64,000 nucleotides of DNA from Aselliscus stoliczkanus (Eukaryota > Chordata > Mammalia > Chiroptera > Hipposideridae). The notes beneath the pieces were generated by a model. The model had not been told where the DNA came from. It ran no database searches and was given only the letters and a program-made list of their open reading frames with translations. The stretch covers positions 138,186,421 through 138,250,420 of the forward strand of contig CM066733.1 in the NCBI GenBank assembly GCA_033961575.1. Reading direction: 5' to 3'. This document shows positions 9,491 to 23,812 of this stretch, in pieces. Positions within the stretch are counted from its first letter, which is position 1. The number at the start of each line of letters is the position of its first letter. The position numbers and the translations under genes are program-made.

Positions 9491-12400
9491 TTATATATAT
9501 AATATGTATATGTATATGCCATATATGTAAGACTGTATAAACATATTAATCAAATATGGAATGATACACACTAGGTTTTAAAATGGGTTATCTCAGGGAC
9601 ATAAAATCTCAGGCATATAAGAAGGGTTATCTCAGGGTCAGAATAAAGAGGAAGATGATGGAACTTTATGCAACTCTGAGTTATTTGCTTCATTACAATG
9701 AGCATGTATTACTTTAGTACCTTGGAAAACCAAAAAAAAAAAGAAAACCTGGTTAAAATTTTTTTTTTAAAACCACATTAAAAAAATGGCCAGAGAGACT
9801 GTTGAAGTGTACATATATTATACTTTTTTGTTAGTCACTTAACCATAACTTTGGCTCTTTCTTCACTTGATAAGAATGTCTGAAAGGTGTTTCAAATAAT
9901 AACCTCCTTTAATGTAGTATGACACTCCATGACTCTGAAGATGAATGATGATATCTCAGGCAGACAGAAGGTTATGGCTTCAAGTAGAGTGGGAAACAAA
10001 TGGCCAAGAGCCAATGATTTCCTAAGCAACCAAGGGCCTGTTTCCACACAGACAGCCTTAGTCATGAGCACGGAGAGGAGGAGATTCCCTTCTCCCCTGA
10101 AAACCGATCATATCAGCAGATTATTTCAAAGCTCAGTGTTATTCTGATAGCTGTGATACATCAACTAAAAGGGAAATGTTTCCAGAAGTAACATTGAGCT
10201 TGAATTGCGTACTTTCTACCCCAGGGCACAGCACAGTTCTAGAAGGCAAGAGATGGGGCAAAAGGAATCTTGTGCTTCTTGTAGTTTGTGTGTTAATTTT
10301 TCTCATGGTCCTAGAATGAGCAGTTATTCTGTAGTATCAGTTATATTGCAATCTGCATTGAAGTGTTAGACACATCATTTTATACATGTTTTTCTATTTG
10401 ATCAAAAGGCTTTCAAATGCATGGAAAAAAAATATCCTTTTATAAATCTGCCAGTTTTTAAAGCTATTTTAGTATTCATCTGACTTTAAATTACTAAATA
10501 AATATGTCTGAAAGGTCAAAAACAAGACTCTAATTATGCAAACTCTTCTTATCGAGTGAGAAAAAGGACCAGAATAATGACTAACAGAAAATTGTAACAT
10601 ATAATGGTATTTTTTTTTTTTCTTTCAGTCAGGGTCAGAGTGCTCCAAATTACTGTCTGACACTTTTAGCTGAAGGGCTCTTTTCCCATTCAGCTCTTTG
10701 GATTAAATGAGTCAATGTGATGGCATACACAAATCCTAGAAAGTTGTTTATAACATGATTCTTTGTGGCATCTTCCCCGATAACTTCCTTCGTATACATT
10801 TGGAATGATCTGAATTTAATGTTGGTAAATATGAAATTTGACACTGGGGTCTTGAACTCAATTACATAAATGTCGAATAGGGATGACTTTTCTTGTCACC
10901 GCAGTGACAATGTCAATGACTAGGCAGTGTGATGGGGCCACAGATGGAACTGATACCCTTAGATGGTGTTAGGAAAAGAGGATGTTAGCACAGAGGCCTG
11001 CTCTTCAGACTGTACTTGTCTCCAGCATGGTTGTTATACTGTGGAGAGAGCTCATAACAGTGTATCTGAACAGGTGGATCCACATGGCGATGGGTCTCGA
11101 ACAATCTGAGGAATGTTTCAGAGCCTCTCTGTCTACACTGTGTCATGTGATGCCTCTATGGGGTGGGCTGCAGCTGTGGACTCATATCCTTGTGTCAGCC
11201 ACCACATTGTTACTTCTGTGAAACAATTTTTTTTTTAAGAGTAAAAAACCCTGATTAAAAAAATAACTAGAGAAATAGCACACTGACTTTGGAGTAGTGA
11301 AGTCAATAGGAATAAGATAGCAGTATTTAGATATTTGAAGAGTGGTCATTTGGAAGTAACAGATTTATTCAGAGTACCTTAAGGAGCAGAGATAGGATGA
11401 TTGAGTGGATACTTCCAGTACCAAATGACTCTCCTAGTAATTCATTAGTTGCCAAAAAATAAAACCAGCTCCCCTTTAAATTCCTCCTCATCACTGGAAT
11501 CAGGACATGAAGAAGGAATCTTAATATTAAAGAGGAATTTGCACTAAAAATCTGGAAGGCTTCCTCAACCTACAGTTAGAATCATAGAATGTGTGTTATA
11601 TAGTCTATGTTTCTTATGCTCAGAATGCAATATTGTGCATATTTACCTCAAAAGTTTTACCTCAAAGGTTTCTTCTGTGTGCATGTCCTGTCAATTTTAG
11701 TAGGTAATTTTTATACTGAATTAGAGAATGGGCAGGTGGTTTTCTTAGACAAGATAAGCCTGGGAAACTTTAGACTTTGGCAGGTACAAAATTTTATGCC
11801 ACTTTCAAATTAACAATTTTTTAAGGAATTTCCTTTTATTTTCAGCAAGATAGAATATTAGCTTTTTGGCTCCATTCATGCTAAGATTTCAATATCATGG
11901 TATATAGTAAGTAAGGAATGTGGAAAAGAGCAAAATGAAAAAGAACCAAAGAGAGAGGAAAAAGCACTTATTCTAGATTTAATGAGTAAATATATTTTCC
12001 AGGGGAGGCAAGTATGGAGGTTAGAGGACAAAATATATTAATCCCACAATGAGCATGAAATCATAATATTATAAAAATCCTTTCTCCTCCACTGAACTAA
12101 GACGATTAAACACCTTTGAAAAGAAAACAGGGTCATTTGCCAGCATATGAGGGGTGGCCATCACCAGTTCAGCTTAACCCTTTTAGCCACTTTCTGAAAT
12201 AAAACTAAACAAAACAAAACAAAATTTTAAAAAACAAGTGTAGTCCAGCGGGGACTATTTTGCCATCATATTTCTATTGTTAATACTATTTATCTTGATT
12301 TTTAAAAAAAACATTAAAAATATTTATAGCCAATTCATACATTTAGATGAGCTCCTGTCTCAGGAAAATAGTTTTAATTATAATGCATTACACATCAAAA

Positions 12401-13501
12401 TATTTTGGTTTATAGTCATTCCTAAACTAGCTAAACGTGTGATTTAGAAATGATGCACTTTTTTAAAAATTTCAACATTTTCTTCAATATATCAACTGTT
12501 ATGAGTCAAAAAAGAGGCCTCCCGCTAATATATTCTGCTCCAAGCTTGATGTTGCTAGTTTAGATAAAGAGAGAAAGTGTTCTCTCTGGAATCCAGATAA
12601 TGGATTGTGTCAACCCATTTAAATTCAAATTTTTTTTAATTACCCTAATCACTGTTATGGGTGGGTAAAGCTACCAGAATGAGCTAATGCTCATAATTTT
12701 TGTAAACCCTCAAAGGGATCTTTTTAGAGGATTCTTTACCTCATCAAAACTTTGAAGAGTACTATTAAACTACAGATCTGAAAAAAAGAAATAAGCTGAG
12801 TGAGAATATTAATCACAGCTTTTAAACACATCCACAGTTCCTTCCTTCATTTATTTTTTGCCTTAAATATATGCATAGAAGTATGGCATTGTGTATAATT
12901 GATATTGGCCCCTTTCGACTATAAGTAACAGTTTTGCTTGATTACTGGCTTTATTGAACAGGATTTTAAGGCAGAGGATGAGCATTTTCTGGCCATACAC
13001 ATTTCAGTGGTTTCAGTAATGGTACTATGGGGGATAAAAAGCTAGATTTTTAGAGATATTTTGCCTCATTGTTGGATTTTTAGAGAGGATGAACTCCAAG
13101 TATACCCACTATGGAATGGTGGAACTTCTACCTCTTCCCAAATTCTCTTAGACTGTGTGCACCAATTGTCTTCTGGCTGGCTCATCAGAGGTCAATATTA
13201 GCTTTTTACATAGACTACTAATCACACCTCCCTTCAGAGTGATAACCTGAAAACCTGTTATTTGTAGGAAGTTCACAAATAGAGTTTGTTACAATACTGA
13301 TGAAGTACTAATATATTTCATTAAACAATAAGGTTTGTGGTTCTTCTCTCAGAGTCTTTGCTATCCTGACATGGGACTTTCCCCTCCCAGCTCAGTAAGA
13401 CCTGATACCTTCTTTGGTGTTTGGTTAGAACTTGCATTACATCTCATTGTATGAGTTGCTTATGTCTCACACACACATATTAGAGAGGCCTGCCTCTTTT
13501 A

Positions 13502-13579
13502 TTGGGCTGTTGGAAAAGTCCTGATGTATTTTTCTGTTTTTCGTTGCAAAAATGCATCATGACTTTTCTGACAATTCAA
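13502..13579 (+). mobile_element. Palindromic mariner-type MITE (copy 1)
   Basis: A 78-bp element made almost entirely of two terminal inverted repeats: ttgggctgttggaaaagtc at the left, and gacttttctgacaattcaa at the right. It is flanked by TA on both sides (13500-13501 and 13580-13581), the Tc1/mariner target. It has the layout of MADE1 but different termini. Its centre is in the opposite orientation to the copy at 33869. Confidence 0.85.
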
Positions 13580-13626
13580 TAGTAACTATTTCAGAAGAAA
13601 GTTCTCTCTAAATTTGCATCCATTTC

Positions 13627-13735
13627 TTTTTTTTTTTTTTTGGAGGGCAGTGTCACTGGCCTTCATATGTGGGACCCAAACCGTGGCCGCTGGCTTCCCA
13701 AGCCAGCGCTTAACCACCGCGCCACACGGCCAGCC
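13627..13735 (-). mobile_element. Short tRNA-derived SINE (copy b)
   Basis: Reverse orientation: T-run, then 'gagggcagtgtcactggcc', 'gtgggaccc', 'ggcttcccaagccagcgctt', ending 'cacacggccagc'. The flanking word catccatttctttt occurs on both sides (from 13617 and from 13736). It sits 47 bp from MITE copy 1. Confidence 0.9.
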
Positions 13736-14131
13736 CATCCATTTCTTTTTTTAGATTGAGATATAATTCACATGTAACATTATACTATGCAGCCATTTCT
13801 TATCTGAGGTGGTGTCTACTTGCAAACACGATGCTATGATTTTGCTGTCATAGAAGAGGTTTTCAGTCAATATTTAGTCAATGAATCAAATTGCCTTCGA
13901 GGCTACCCCTTCTGTGACTTCGGATTTCCCTTAGCAGGGTAAGTTTAGCAGAACTCAAGGTTAAGTATTCTTAATCAAAGCCTTTCTCCTCCCCTCAGTA
14001 TCACTAAAGGAAGTTTAATGTTTATGAGAGCATTATCCTACTTACAGGAGTTGCAGAGAATATAGAGGTTAGCGTTGACACATTTGAAAGCTAAGGCTAT
14101 GTCCTAGTAATATCATAATAATATTTGAGCA

Positions 14132-14150
14132 TTGTGTGTGTGTGTGTGTA
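14132..14150. repeat. (TG)n microsatellite
   Basis: Nine to ten TG units. Confidence 0.9.
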
Positions 14151-16276
14151 TCAGAATTTTTTACATATATATCAAGTTCTTTTCAAGTCCTGGCTATGCA
14201 GAGCTAAATCATAGTCCTTGATGGCAAGGAATTTTAGTACTCATGGGGACACCGACAAATAGGAAGCACTGTGAAATGTGGTCTAATACAATTGCAAAGG
14301 TGATTTCAAGGGATAGAAGAAGAGATCTCAGAAAAGTTTTCATGAAGGAGGTAATGTCAGCAGGAGTGATGAAAAAAAGAATTTTTATGAAATGCTATGG
14401 CTTTGTCAGTGACCATTTGGAGAGCTTCCCCTGCAGTCAGATTGGGTGGCTGGCAGTAAAAACTGATGCAGCCATGGGAGTGGTTTGTACCCATTGAATA
14501 TCAGCCTTGATGATAACAGAAAACAAGAAGATGGAAAATGGAGTACGGAAATGGAGAATGGTGATCATAGCCGAAAAAGGAGCAAGGGCCAATGGACAGA
14601 TGCATTGAAAATGATTTTGTGGAAGGATAAATATAGCAGGTCTTCAAATAATGTCAGTTCATTCGGTTCCTTTCATTATAATGTTGATGAGAGCCATGTA
14701 ACTCTTGTTTATATGATTTAGCCTATGGTAAAATTGGTTTTATGTCCTTTAGCTTAAAGTCACACAACCATGATGTTAAGTGAGGACTTATTTTACTTAC
14801 TGTTACTAGAATAAAGGGTCTTTGCAGAAGAGAGTAAGGAATGAACATAGACAGGTAAGTAGGAGGCCCAGACTGTGAAGAATGTTACCTGAGGGACCAT
14901 GCTAGCATGGCTGAATGAGGAATTCCAGCCCAGTAGGCGAGATAGACATATCCATGCTATCTCTCACTCAGTAAGATACTTGTATGTGCAATCAGAAATG
15001 TGCGCTAAAGGGAATGGACTTTAAGAACTTTCCTAGGGTCATAGTTAAGTAACTCAGTGTCAGAATTGTTTTTTGGTTATTGAATCTGTAGTTTGTGCTT
15101 TTTTTCTATCACACCATTTTGCCTCAGAAATGGCAGCTTACTTACCTCATTGGTGAACAGCATCAATACACATATTGAAATGCTGGAGATATTAGTAGGC
15201 CTTCAGGTACCTTTGAGGCCTTCTCATTCTTACTCAGACCCATATTTAGTTGTGACCAGAGGTTACTAAATCTAGATTAGAAATGCCTTCGCCTTCTTTA
15301 TCTTTATAATTACTGCCTCCAGAGGTTCTTATCTCCACCTGGTGTATCATACATGCTCCTGTCATCTCCCTGCATTGAGTGTTTCTGCTAAATCACAGTT
15401 GGAATTGTGTCACTGCCCTGATTAACGTCTCTTGATTCTTCTTGTCCATAGAAGAGTCCACGGCCCTGAATTAATGTAATCTCACAGCTCCCTAGCTTTG
15501 TAATGCCCTACTCAATGCCTGCCAAATAGGAGGATCTCAATTAAATATTGAATGAGCACAGAAGTTAAAGAATTTTTATATTTTTGTTAAGCAAAATTGG
15601 ATTTAGCTGTAGATATTCAATTATTTAAGAGAAGAAATTAATACTTAGCATTAGTACTATGTTGAGTTTTTAAAACTAACTGGGTAAACCCTTCTTTCTA
15701 TCTTTGTGAAAGACCAGTTTTTTAAGAGGGGAAATTTCATAAAACTTTACAATAATCATTTGTGCCAAAAGAAGAAGGTGGTCACTCTAAATGAGTAAAA
15801 TCACTAGACTAGAATATTTATTTTTACTTATTCCAAGGGCTGAGCCTCTCATGAAAACACATTTTTTAAATGGCAGACTAATCTCATCACTATTAAAATG
15901 TACACTTAAAAAATAACTATTTTTGTTGAAAATATTAAAAAATGATTATTTTCTAATTTTTTTTTCAGCTATTCGCCCCATTCCTCTTGGGATATCTTTT
16001 CCACAATTATTCCCATTATCACCTGTATCTTAAACTATTTATCTTGGTTTATACCTTCCCCAGTCAGCCTACAAACATACTCAGAACAAACAAAAATTTC
16101 TTTTCAAAACAAAAATTTTCCACCTCCCCTCAATGCTCTTTTTGTTCTTCTAAGCTATCATTTTCATTTGTCCTTCCCTTCATTTATAAAAGAGGAGTCT
16201 ATTTGGATTTATTACTTCCCCACCCTTAAAACATAGGTTATTTTATTTTGGGGATGCATTGACAAGTATCAACACG

Positions 16277-16329
16277 TGCGTGTGTGTGTGTGTGTGTCTG
16301 TGTGTGTGTGTGTCTGTGTGTGTGTGTGT
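16277..16329. repeat. (TG)n microsatellite with TC interruptions
   Basis: About 26 dinucleotide units interrupted by two tctg steps at regular spacing. Confidence 0.93.
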
Positions 16330-18039
16330 AAACAATTACGTTATGGTTTTCTAAAGATATTCTGAGTAGTCTGAACTTCTCCAAAGGCTTTTATTTTTTT
16401 TGAAAAATGTTAAATAGGTGGGGCATATTTGCTGCAATCACGTTTGTTATTAAAGGGACAAGAAAACCCTTTCTTCATAGAGAGTTTGTTTTAAGATAAA
16501 ATGGTGTCACAAAATGAGATGACTAATGATTTAGAATTTAGTCTATTTACATTCAACTTTTAGAATATATATACCTTTTTGCATCAAGGTTTCATATTCT
16601 TTACACTGTTCCTTTAGGTACCTCTGACTTCAAGCAGCTTATAGCACTTGTTTTTCTCATTTAAATAAGATTTGTGTCCTGATTTGTCCAGTGGAATCTG
16701 TTTCCTATTCCTATTTCTTTCCTTTTGAATACTTTTCAATATTCCCATCATATCTTAAAATTTTCTGTAAGACACTTATATTAGGATATTTATTTCAAAG
16801 TGGTTGGTTGAAGCGAAACTGAAAGACATATCTTTATTGTCTGTCCACTATGTTTGCCCAGCTTTACTTTATAACAGCCTTTCTCTTTGTTATGATTATA
16901 TTTGAAAACCTCAAACTGGGGATTCTTTCAGCAAATTTACATTTAAAACTGCCACTTATGGAAAGCAGAGATATATAAGATATAAGAATTCAGTGCTATG
17001 AATCAGAACTTCTCATTGTTTTGGTCATAACATAGAGTTCATTAGGCTTTGTTAACATTGAAGAGCTTTAACTCTTAGGGCAGAACATATAAATTAAACT
17101 AATTTTGTTATTCATATGGAAGCAAAAAATAGATTTGAAATATAATCATAAAATTGACCACAGGTAATTTTGTTTTCCCTATTATTAAAAGAGAATTTTT
17201 CATTTTTCAAAAGGAAGACCATAGTTTTGAGTATATAAAATTTTAGTAATCCGAATCAGAAATAGCATAAGAAAATATATTATGGGCTCTTTCAGGTTAA
17301 ATATACAAGTGAATCCTATATTGTTTGAGGGAAAAAAGTGCCTTTGAAAAACACTTAAAATAATTTATGCCCATGTTGGATTTTATTTAAACTTGAACTG
17401 CACATACCAGGGCATCAAAGAATGTTTTGATGCATCTAAACTAATGATGAGAGTGAAAAAGTTGGTTCAATATCAGTGTCGCTGCCACCTTGACTCTGAG
17501 TAACTTGATCCATCAGTAACATGAGTTAAATGCTGATGGCAAGAAAGTTTTGTGAAGATGTCCTGCCGTCAAAACTACCTTCTCCATGTGTGCCAGTGCA
17601 TTGTTCCTGTGGGCTCCAGGTAGGAGGACGCAGGAATACACATGGTGAAAACTGTTTGCCTGATCCTTTAGATTCCGTTTCTGGCAAAAGCAGGCAGAGG
17701 ACGATTAGAAGTAACCACCGGGGGGTTGATTTCTGTTTTTCTGGCTGCACAGCCCAGATGTCACTTGATCAAAAATTAACTTTAGTTCTTATTTATTCAA
17801 TAGATGACTAGGGCATAGCTGTATTTGAAATTCTTCAATAAGTTGAGAAAGGACTCTGTGAATTTGAGTTGTTATTTTATATTGTCTTTCTGTAAATTTA
17901 AGATATATTAGAGTAGTAGGTTTTTGAAAAGCTAATACATTTTATAATATCTGGCAAGTTCTTTCAAACTCTTTCACCAGCAGGAGACTGTGGGTCACAT
18001 TAAAAAAGGATTTTCATTGCAGAAACAGTTATAATAATT

Positions 18040-18290
18040 AAATATTTAAGACAGCCTAAATAACCAACAATAGATTTGATAAATTATGACATATTTTCAT
18101 GATAAAATGGCACACATATCCCTAACTTTATTTTTTCAAATGTTTGAAATGGGATAGTGAAATGGGATAAAGATTAAAATGTAATTGGAAGAAACAGGAC
18201 ATCAAACTGAGTAGTATGGTTTTTTAAACAATGTTTTCATTAAAAAAAGAAAAAGAAAAAAAAATACAGCAAGATAGCAATCTATGTGTT
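18040..18290 (+). repeat. L1M/HAL1-type 3'UTR relic
   Basis: 'agcctaaataaccaacaata', 'gataaattatgacatatttt', 'gataaaatggcacacata' follow the order of the L1M/HAL1 3' end, ending in an A-rich tract near 18241-18262. Confidence 0.55.
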
Positions 18291-18604
18291 CATAAGATTC
18301 AGGTAGCCGCCTTTTCAGCATACCTTTGTTTGCAACAATAAGCATGCATTGATTTCATAATGATATAAAATCAATGCATACTCATTATTGTTTTTACAGT
18401 TTTATATAAGGATATAATTTTGATTTTATGATTATGTATATTATATAATATATATTGTGTTATTATATATTGTATAGTACATAATATACACAAAATGCTC
18501 ATTGGTTATATATGTATATAAAATTCTCTAATCTTAATTCTAATAGTTAAGATTTTTGATTAAGAAAACCGGTTTCAATAGTGGTAACCTCATCCTGAAA
18601 ACTG

Positions 18605-19310
18605 GAAATAGCCACTTCACTCCACCAGGTTAGCTAGAATTAAAAAGACTCAAAAAGACTAGTGTTGGTGAAGATGGTGAACAGTTGGAACTTTAATACA
18701 TTGCTGGAGCAAGTGAAAAATCATGCAGCCACTTTGGAAAACAGTTCAGTAGTTTCTTAAAATTATATATATAATGATTTAATAATTATATTATTAGGTA
18801 TTTATTCAAAATAAATGAAAACATTTTTCCACAAAAAGATTTGTAGAAAAATTTCATAATATCATCATTCATAATAACCCCAAACTGGAATAAATCCAAT
18901 GTCGATTAACACGTAAATGGATAAACAGATTTTGGTATATTCATAATAGAGGATGCTACTCTGAAAAACACAGGAGTACATGAGACATCATAAATGGGGA
19001 TCTCTAAAACATGTTGAACAAGGAAGGAACATAGAGTGCACACGCTGTGATTTTATTTACATGAAGTTCTAGAACAGGCAAAATTAAGCTGTAATGATAG
19101 GAATCAGAACAGTTGCTTCCGGGAGCAACTGAAGAAAAGGAGGCACAGTTAGATACACTCTGGGTTGATGAAAATACTCCGCATTTTCGTTGGGATGTAG
19201 TTACACAGGGGTATACATCAATCAAAACTCCTGGAACCAAACAGTTAAAATCTGTGCACTTTATTGTATGTTGATTATAACCCCTCCTCCCCCGCCCCCC
19301 AAAAAAAACA
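18605..19310 (+). repeat. L1M-type LINE 3' end
   Basis: Good word-by-word match to the 3' untranslated part of old mammalian L1 elements: 'acattgctggagcaagtgaa', 'agccactttggaaaacagtt', 'ataaccccaaactggaa', 'atggataaacagattttgg', 'catgaagttctagaacaggc', 'attttattgtatg'-like end. Any ORF is lost; the small frames inside are chance. Confidence 0.88.
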
Positions 19311-21999
19311 ACCCCACAAAAAAGCCACCTCAGCTAATTGCAAGAAAATATTGTTAATAGTTTTAGGACTCAATAAATAGAATTCCAATGCCCCCAGAAC
19401 TACCAGGATTTTACTAACTATATCAAGAATTAAATAATAGCTTCCTAAAACACAACTTCTTTTGTTGTATTTGCTGGGTTTTGTTTTGGCCAGCAGAAAA
19501 GGAATATTCAGTTTTACTGTGTTTGGATTCATTACGCTTATTCAGATATTTTCAGTAATTAAGAATGTTCTTTTTCTGTGAGTATGAGAGAAAAGATTTC
19601 TGCAAATGATATAAACTTCACCTAGCTCAAGTGTAAGCTTCCATTTCACCCTTCTTCAGCCTCTGCACACATTGAAAAGTTCAAGTTATTAAATCTTTGC
19701 CTGGCAGCTCTTTTCCTTGGGAGATTTTTTTCTTCCATTTAATAAAAATGCGTGCAATGATCATTTATCATTTTTTCCTATTAGTCATATTTTTTCATCC
19801 ATATATTGGATTTTGCTTTTTAATTAAGACCTTATTGGAGACGTATTGATATTTTTGGCTTGATACCATTAATAAAACTGAAAGATAAAACAGGGCGGCC
19901 CACGAAAACTCACTCCATTTGTTGTCATCATTGTTGCATGTTTTTCTTTCTGTTCTTTTTGTTTTATCTTAACAGAGCTCTGTATCGTTTACTATAAAGT
20001 GATTTGTACTCTTTCCACAAACACATATTTGTGAAAAACTCCACAAATCTTTTTGAGAATCTGATTGCTTAGCAAATATAAAGCATGAACCAGAAAGTAA
20101 ATGTCAATCAAACACTTGAAAATTCTGACCTCGAGTATACTCTGCACCTGGTGAGTGGTTTCTGAGGGATTATTTGTTCTGCCCTGGGCACCGACTTGAG
20201 AGGTTTACATGGGTAAATAGGGGGTTGAAAGCATCAGTCAAGACAGTCTCATTTTTGAAGAAGCACCTGCTATGACTGCATCTCTAGATAAAGGTCGCTG
20301 TTTACCTAAGAAGGGTGTAATGAGAATGTGGCCATTGATGGAAGCAGAGTAAAGGGACCCGTAATCATCAACTGTTAATATTCAGATCCCAGATGATGTA
20401 CAGATTATACAAAAACATCTCGTGAAAGTGAGAAGGCATCCTTATTGGATGGATTATTTCAGGAGGCACTATGTATAATTCAGTAAAAAGTGGTGTAATT
20501 TCAAATTTCAATAAATACTACAAAAGGAGAGCTTAACTTGACATCTTAAAATCTGATCTCATTTCTGAGTTTTATATAAGTTTAAAATTAAGCTGATTTA
20601 ACAGATGTTTTGTTCTGCAGGACTTGTGCTAATAAGTTATATCATTGGCTATAGCCATTGAGAAGGACAAGATTTTAGTTTCTTAAAGATCTTTATATAT
20701 TACAAAAATACTGGTGATACCTTGAACCCAAGCCTGTATGATAATAGAGTAGGAGAAATTTTATGGATCATCTGTCTTCTGAAGCCACTGCTGTCTCTCT
20801 GGGTTCCAGTTACCTGTGCAATGGCTTAGCAAGTGCCGTCATACAGAAATATGGAGTTCGCCTCATGTGTTTCTTTTCTCTCAAGGATTAGAGCTTTAGT
20901 CTGTCAATTTCTGAAAACAGTTGTTTCATATATTTTGTCCAGTAATATTTTTGTTTATGCTGGAAGGGGAATAATACAATACTTGTTACTTCATCAATGC
21001 TGGAGCCAGGAGTCCCTACCATTTTATTTGAACTTCATGTAAGCTTACATTTGTTTGCCAATCTTTTGATATAGAACTAAGTCCTTTTCTTTGAGGATAG
21101 ATCTGCTAATTGGAGCCCAGTGTTCTCTCTTGCATAAATCATGCCTAGAATAATTTTTAGTATATATATATATATATTTAAAAAATTAAATATCCAGTGC
21201 AGAGAGATTGCTTGTGAAGTGATCTGAACATAGAATCCTTATTTTTAAGAGTTTTACCACTAGCCATTATAGGTCATCTTACCCATATCTAATTGAACAG
21301 ACATTTTTACTTAATCTTTATTCAACTAAGTTTTCATAAACCCATATATACTTTTATGTTCATATTTTTAATTGGCTCATGTAAAATGTAATAAGTTTTG
21401 TAATACAATATGAAGTACAACTAGCAAAAAATGGTCAGGGAACAAACAGTCTCATAAGTACAACTCAACTCATGGGAGCAGCTGTTCACAGGATTATTAG
21501 CTTGGAAGATTTGGCTTGCTGTGAATATCATTTGGTATATTGTACAGAGAAAGTCGTGAGAGCAGGTTAACCTGGGGAATCAATTAAGTGCAGATTGGTT
21601 AGTAGAGCGTCTCATGGACCTCTCTTCAACCGCTTCTTCAATCTAAGCTTCTTGTTTCTGGTTTCAGTCTCTAATGGCATCATATTCTTCGCCCCAGAAT
21701 CAAACTGTCAAACGTGTCTGACTCCTCCTTAGCAACGCTTCTCTGAGATCTAATAACCCATTGATAAATCTTGGAACATCCCTTGCATCTCTCTTTTGTT
21801 TGATTTTGAAAGCTCTTCATTCTAATGCAGGCCCTTATTGCTTCTTGCCTCAAGTTTTGTAATAATAAGAAAACCTGCTGCTGTTGTCTCCAGGCTTCCT
21901 CTGCAATCTTATAATAAACCACTTTCAGATCAGCATTTCTTAAAGTGTAATTTGCTCAGGAATGTTGAAGAGTTTTCAGTTGCTGAATTAAGTACTGCC

Positions 22000-22580
22000 T
22001 TTATGTCCTGACATTCAAGGTCCTTCCCTATATAACCATACAACAGTGTTTTCTAAGCTATTTTTAAGCTTCCTTATTCATAATCTAAGAAATAAACACA
22101 TTGTAAAACATAGTTTTCTCTGATATTTGATGTGCTTCTCTGCCTCTGAGTCTTTTTTCAGACCGTTTCCTCAGCCTAAGTCTCCTTTCTCCTCCTTTGC
22201 TACCTAATAAAGTGCTCCCCCATCTTAAAACCTATGTTAAATGCCTCTTCATGTAGGGAGCATTTGAAATGAGGCTGATAAGATGGGTGGGTTTCTTTCC
22301 TTAATTTTCATGTTTGTGTATAACCAAGTAAACCACCTGTTGGATGGCATTTTAAAGCTAGAAATGGAGCAGGAAAGTATTTTCTAAATCTCTAATTTTC
22401 TTCCATCTCTTTTTCGAATTCTATAACAATTTGTACTCATTTGATCTTTTATTGTCACATCGTGTTTTACGATTATTAATGTTTGTATTTTCTGTCTTAT
22501 TATGAGTACCTAAAAGGTAGGTGCCATGTCTTCTTTATTTTTGTATTCTGCATAAAACTGAGACAGTCTAGGTACTGCAA
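22000..22580 (+). repeat. L2-type LINE 3' end, probably interrupted
   Basis: 'cattcaaggtccttccctat', 'ctcctcctttgctacc' and, further on, 'aaaggtaggtgccatgtctt' with 'tagacagtct'-like tail words fit the L2 3' region. About 22230-22390 does not fit and may be an insertion or decayed sequence. Confidence 0.45.
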
Positions 22581-23676
22581 TGCCCATGAATTAAAGCACA
22601 TTATTTAAAGTGACACATTTATTTAAGATTAGGGTAACCCACCCAATCTACAGTTTTGGTGTGAAAGGCATAAAAGCTATGGTGTGAAAAAGTAGAGAAA
22701 GCACAGCCATGCTTTTTAGTTATCATACTGGAGCAGATTTACTTGAATTATTCAGAGTGCTGCAAACCCTGATGGCTCCTTCTGCCTTTCATTCATTTCG
22801 ACTATGTTGATGCATATACAAAATTACATGGTACTTAGGAAAAACTTCCCAAGAAGTTGGAAACATAAGAACCCTGGACTTAACAAAACAACATGTCTAA
22901 AAGGCCAATATCAGGAAGTGTACCTCTTCCTGGCTTTTTTGGACTTAACTATACCCATGGGGTGGGTTTATGGTCCCAGCACATCTTCCACTGTAACCCG
23001 TGCCCTCCCCTTTTTCTGTAGGAGAGCAGGAAAGGTGCTTGCACCTAGCTCCAACATCATATTCTCTACAACTCCTCTGAGGCTCAAGTTTAGCAGAATC
23101 TTGGGCTGAGGCTCTAGGGTATTAAGTGGATGTGGGGATTAGGCTGCTGTTAATTTTGTTTTACCCATATTATGAGTTGCCCTGGGATCTTAACTGAATT
23201 TTATGATGTTATTTCTATGGGAAAAAGAATTATAAAATCCAAACAACCAACTGAGAAATTAGTTTTTGCAATATAAGGAATGAGTACATTTTGGGCTCGG
23301 TATTTTTGACTTTTTAAGACTAAATATTTCAAAATTCATTTATTCTGTGCCATATTTTTTTTAAATCAAATTAACATAACCTTATTATGAATTATTTAGG
23401 CACATGATATAATCAGTGCTTTAAGCGTTTTATCAGTATATCTGCTATACTTCTCATTTGAATGACTATTTGTAGATTTTAAAAAAAGAATTTATCTCCC
23501 TTATAATTTGTGGATTTATTATACTGAAATTAAATGTATGTGTTTGGTTTTCAAAAATAGTCTGTGCTGGATTCATCCTGGAAGGTGTTGTTGTACCTTC
23601 TAATTAATTACTGGGAGATTTTTCAAAGAGAACAATTTAATAGGAACAAATACTTCACCTTTAAAGATGCCCATTT

Positions 23677-23812
23677 GGGCCGGCCGAGTGGCACGGCGGT
23701 TAAGCGCTGGCCTTGGAAGCCAGCAGCCCCGGTTCGGTCCCACATATGAGGGCCAGTGACACTGCCCTCAAAAAAAAAAAAAATACCAAAAGAAAAAAAC
23801 AAAAAAAAAAAC
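23677..23812 (+). mobile_element. Short tRNA-derived SINE (copy c)
   Basis: Head 'gggccggccgagtggcacgg', B-box-like 'ggttcggtccc', end 'agtgacactgccctc', then a long A-rich tail with taccaaaag interruptions. The 15-bp target-site duplication taaagatgcccattt is perfect (23662-23676 and 23813-23827), so this insertion is young. Confidence 0.96.

Noticed and set aside
17526..17811. Overlapping open frames on both strands (74 and 93 codons) with some cysteines.
   Set aside because: No recognisable domain, no splice or promoter context and no homology that I know; most likely chance.
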